The notes below the pieces were generated by a model. It saw only the letters and a list, made by a program, of their open reading frames with translations. It searched no databases and had not been told where the DNA came from. Both the position numbers and the translations under genes were made by a program. DNA of 64,000 nt from Planctomycetota bacterium (lineage in GTDB: Bacteria; Planctomycetota; Phycisphaerae; WQYP01). Below, one piece after another: positions 61,979 to 64,000 of this stretch. How positions within the stretch are numbered: the stretch's first letter is position 1; each line of letters opens with the position of its first letter. Location of the stretch: assembly GCA_021818445.1 (NCBI GenBank), contig JAKAEB010000016.1, positions 1 to 64,000 of the forward strand, read 5' to 3'.

Positions 61979-62998
61979 ATGGCAAACACATCGGCAAAAA
62001 TGGTAGCGGTGTTGGGATGTACCGCGTCGGGTAAATCGGCTTTGGCCGAGGCCATGGCATGTGAATTCCAGCGAATACATCAACGTATGCCGACCATCAT
62101 GGCTGTGGATTCCATGCAGGTTTATCGGGGGATGGATATTGGCACATCCAAGCCATCGTTGGCCGCCCGCCAGCAGATACCGCATGCGATGATCGACGTG
62201 GTGAATCCTTGGGAAAGCTATTCCGCCGCCGAATTCCGGATTGCCGCAAGCCGCATCATTGCCGACCATCAGCAGCGTCAGCAGCCATTGATTATGGTGG
62301 TGGGAACCATTCTTTATTTTAAAGCCTTGACCGAGGGGCTGTTTGCGGGCCCATCTGCGGATACATCGGTGCGGGAAGAACTTGGCCGTATCGCCGATGA
62401 AAACGGCACCGCGGCTTTGCATGAACGCTTATTGCAGGTTGATCCGGTGGCCGCCGAACGCATCCACCGCAATGATCGCCGCCGTCTGATTCGCGCTCTT
62501 GAGGTGCACCGTATAACCGGCAAACCCATCAGCGAATTGCAGCAGCAATGGATAACGGATCGGCCCAAAATCGACATTCCACTGATTGTGGTTGACCGAC
62601 CGCGTGACGAAGCGTCGCAGCGCATCAACCAACGGGTTGGACAAATGATAAAGGACGGCCTGCTTGATGAGGTAAGGCGGCTGACAGCGCAGCGTGAGGG
62701 GCTATCCATGCAGGCTGCACAGGCGGTGGGGTATAAGGAAATGATTGAATACCTCAACCAGACGTGCTCTTTTGACGATGCCGTTGAACGGATCAAAATT
62801 AATACACGTCACCTGGCAAAATTGCAGCGAACGTGGCTGCGGCGCTATGATGCAAGCCATGTCGTCCGGCCCGCAGCCGATCAGCCGGTGGAATCATTTG
62901 CGGCCGATATAATCCGTCAGGTGAATTGGCATACGGCCACGGCAGATGTCAATGCCCCGCCCATCGCGGAAATGAAATCCGTGCAGGGTATTTTCTGA
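61979..62998 (+). CDS. miaA: tRNA dimethylallyltransferase MiaA
   Basis: Adds the isopentenyl group to A37 of UNN-decoding tRNAs. The 339-aa protein has P-loop GCTASGKSALA, DSMQVYRGMDIGTSKP, the HAMIDVVNPWESYSAA region, VVGTILYFKAL, RRLIRALEVHRITG and AVGYKEMIEYL. No ribosome binding site is visible before the ATG, so it could be leaderless or weakly translated. An FGGY kinase gene follows 21 bp later. Confidence 0.95.
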   Translation: MANTSAKMVAVLGCTASGKSALAEAMACEFQRIHQRMPTIMAVDSMQVYRGMDIGTSKPSLAARQQIPHAMIDVVNPWESYSAAEFRIAASRIIADHQQRQQPLIMVVGTILYFKALTEGLFAGPSADTSVREELGRIADENGTAALHERLLQVDPVAAERIHRNDRRRLIRALEVHRITGKPISELQQQWITDRPKIDIPLIVVDRPRDEASQRINQRVGQMIKDGLLDEVRRLTAQREGLSMQAAQAVGYKEMIEYLNQTCSFDDAVERIKINTRHLAKLQRTWLRRYDASHVVRPAADQPVESFAADIIRQVNWHTATADVNAPPIAEMKSVQGIF

Positions 62999-63019
62999 TC
63001 GATTGCAGGAGGTTTTCTG

Positions 63020-64000
63020 ATGCGTGTATTGGCCATTGATGTCGGCTCATCTTCAATTAAGGCGGCTTGGTGCAAAAATGGCAAAGTGAAAACCATTCAA
63101 GACGTGGATACCCCTTCAATGGCGGAAGCACGCTCGGTGGAAATCGACGCCGTAAAATTAATAGCCGCACTCGAAAAGGCCATTGGCGAAGTGATGAAGC
63201 ACCATAAGCATGTTGACGCCATCGCCATTGATACATTGTGTCCGGGCATCGGTTTGGCCGACGCCAGCGGTACACCGCTCACCAATCTTATCACCCATCA
63301 GGACCGTCGGAGCTTTTCCCAGGCGGCGGAGATTGAAAAGCACTTTGGCCGGGATGAGCACCAAAGACTCATCGGCAATCGGCCCATTCCCGGCGGCATT
63401 GGCTCAACGAGCTTGCTCTGGCTTAAGCAAAACCGACTTGATCTATGGAAGAAAAAGCCTCGCGTTATTCAACCCACCACACTTTTGGTGCATCACCTCA
63501 CCGGTAAATGGTGCATCGACGTATCGCAGGCTGCTTTTACCGGCCTCTATGACACCCCCGGCCTTACCGGATGGTCATCGGAAGTGCTGGGCTTTCTCGG
63601 TATCCAGCAAAACCAATTGCCTGCCTTGCTATGGGCGGACGAGGTTGCCGGAACTCTCAAGACTGATATCGCCGCCCGGCTTGGCCTGCCTGAAGGTCTT
63701 CCCGTGTTGCCGGGAATTGTGGATACCAGTGCGGCGGTGATGGCAACGGATTGTCGGCCCGGACGATTGGTGCATAGTTCCGGGTCCAGCGATGTGCTGG
63801 CGTTGGTAGTGGACACATACAAGCCCGCCGACCATGTGCTGTGGCGGCCCCTGGGAACGGGCAAACATGTCAAACCGCGTTGGTTGGCGGTAAGCACCAT
63901 GGCGGCTGGCGGATCAAGTATCAAATGGGTGCGCGATGAATTCTTTCGAGACATCTCGCATAAACAATTTTGGAAATTGCTCGATAAGGTAATTGCAAAG
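63020..64000 (+). CDS. FGGY-family carbohydrate kinase, partial (window end)
   Basis: The first 327 codons of a sugar kinase that remains open at the window edge. The N-terminal phosphate-1 motif is VLAIDVGSSSIKAAW. Further conserved parts are DAIAIDTLCPGIGLAD, THQDRRS, STSLLWLKQN, FTGLYDTPG and SSGSSDVLALVV. The family includes xylulokinase, gluconokinase and glycerol kinase; the specificity cannot be told from this part. AGGAGG lies seven to eight bases before the ATG, immediately after miaA. Confidence 0.9.
   Translation, partial: MRVLAIDVGSSSIKAAWCKNGKVKTIQDVDTPSMAEARSVEIDAVKLIAALEKAIGEVMKHHKHVDAIAIDTLCPGIGLADASGTPLTNLITHQDRRSFSQAAEIEKHFGRDEHQRLIGNRPIPGGIGSTSLLWLKQNRLDLWKKKPRVIQPTTLLVHHLTGKWCIDVSQAAFTGLYDTPGLTGWSSEVLGFLGIQQNQLPALLWADEVAGTLKTDIAARLGLPEGLPVLPGIVDTSAAVMATDCRPGRLVHSSGSSDVLALVVDTYKPADHVLWRPLGTGKHVKPRWLAVSTMAAGGSSIKWVRDEFFRDISHKQFWKLLDKVIAK

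Noticed and set aside
1-64000. tRNA, rRNA, RNase P RNA, tmRNA or known riboswitch
   Set aside because: I looked for T-loop (GGTTCRA) contexts with acceptor stems and for conserved RNA cores and found none that hold up by eye; a covariance-model scan would be decisive.

Overview
The window looks like a chromosome segment of a Gram-negative, peptidoglycan-making bacterium, most probably a member of the Planctomycetota (class Phycisphaerae or a close relative). This is inferred from the gene mix: lipid A-type genes (LpxH-like phosphoesterase, LpxL-like acyltransferase), MurA, alanine racemase, DapB, FabI, PilT/GspE-type ATPases, WXG100-like proteins beside an FtsK/EssC-type ATPase, a SecG with a long tail, and several lineage-type hypothetical proteins. 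No rRNA, tRNA, CRISPR array, transposase or integrase was recognised, so the placement is not proven. Most of the window is dense housekeeping sequence arranged in strand-coherent runs.

Layout. 0.1-6 kb: LpxH-like hydrolase, FtsH protease, a 1.2-kb gene-poor gap with two tiny candidate ORFs and two dispersed repeats, and a sugar-isomerase-like protein. 6-13 kb: infC (ATT start, own promoter), a polytopic membrane protein, a CHASE3/GGDEF-like/EAL protein, hisF, a short ArgA-type acetyltransferase and ispA. 12.9-14.9 kb: a small lipid or acyl cluster (LpxL-like acyltransferase; FabZ-like hotdog - acyl carrier protein - FabZ-like hotdog with overlapping genes). 15-25 kb: a one-TM hypothetical, glnB and amtB (both with unusual key residues), a large secreted hypothetical, YkgJ, two PLDc_N mini-membrane proteins, a histidine phosphatase, a nucleotide-sugar epimerase, deoC and a UVR-motif protein. 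25-27 kb: purE-purK. 27.3-34.2 kb, minus strand: coaC, rpoZ, gmk, yicC, secG, tpiA, a DAHP synthase, hisB, hisC. 34.6-44 kb, plus strand: pgk, rpe, fabI, a Sua5/TsaC-type gene, alr, a 2-hydroxyacid dehydrogenase, a cysteine desulfurase, dapB and murA, several overlapping by 4-7 nt.

44-52.7 kb is the accessory part. A repeat- and hairpin-rich stretch carries a two-gene unit (unknown 110-aa protein plus a WG-repeat protein). A decayed hairpin repeat array follows, then a four-gene minus-strand unit: WXG100-like, coiled-coil protein, second WXG100-like, and a 1320-aa membrane FtsK/SpoIIIE ATPase. The last four look like a minimal type VII (ESX/Yuk)-like secretion module with no other known T7SS component next to it. 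It is the best candidate for a poorly described system here.

52.8-64 kb: Mn/Fe superoxide dismutase, a CvpA-like/periplasmic fusion protein, a membrane-anchored GspE-like pseudo-ATPase, PilT, a PIG-L deacetylase, citrate synthase, a zinc-ribbon coiled-coil protein, an RNase HI, miaA and the start of an FGGY sugar kinase cut by the window end.

Three dispersed repeat families link distant parts of the window: an ~85-bp element near 3.9, 29.7 and 57.2 kb; a hairpin plus GCTAAANATGGGG element near 4.1 kb and in an array at 46.7-47.0 kb; and CACGGAG/CACAGAG-type repeats at 44.0-44.5 kb.
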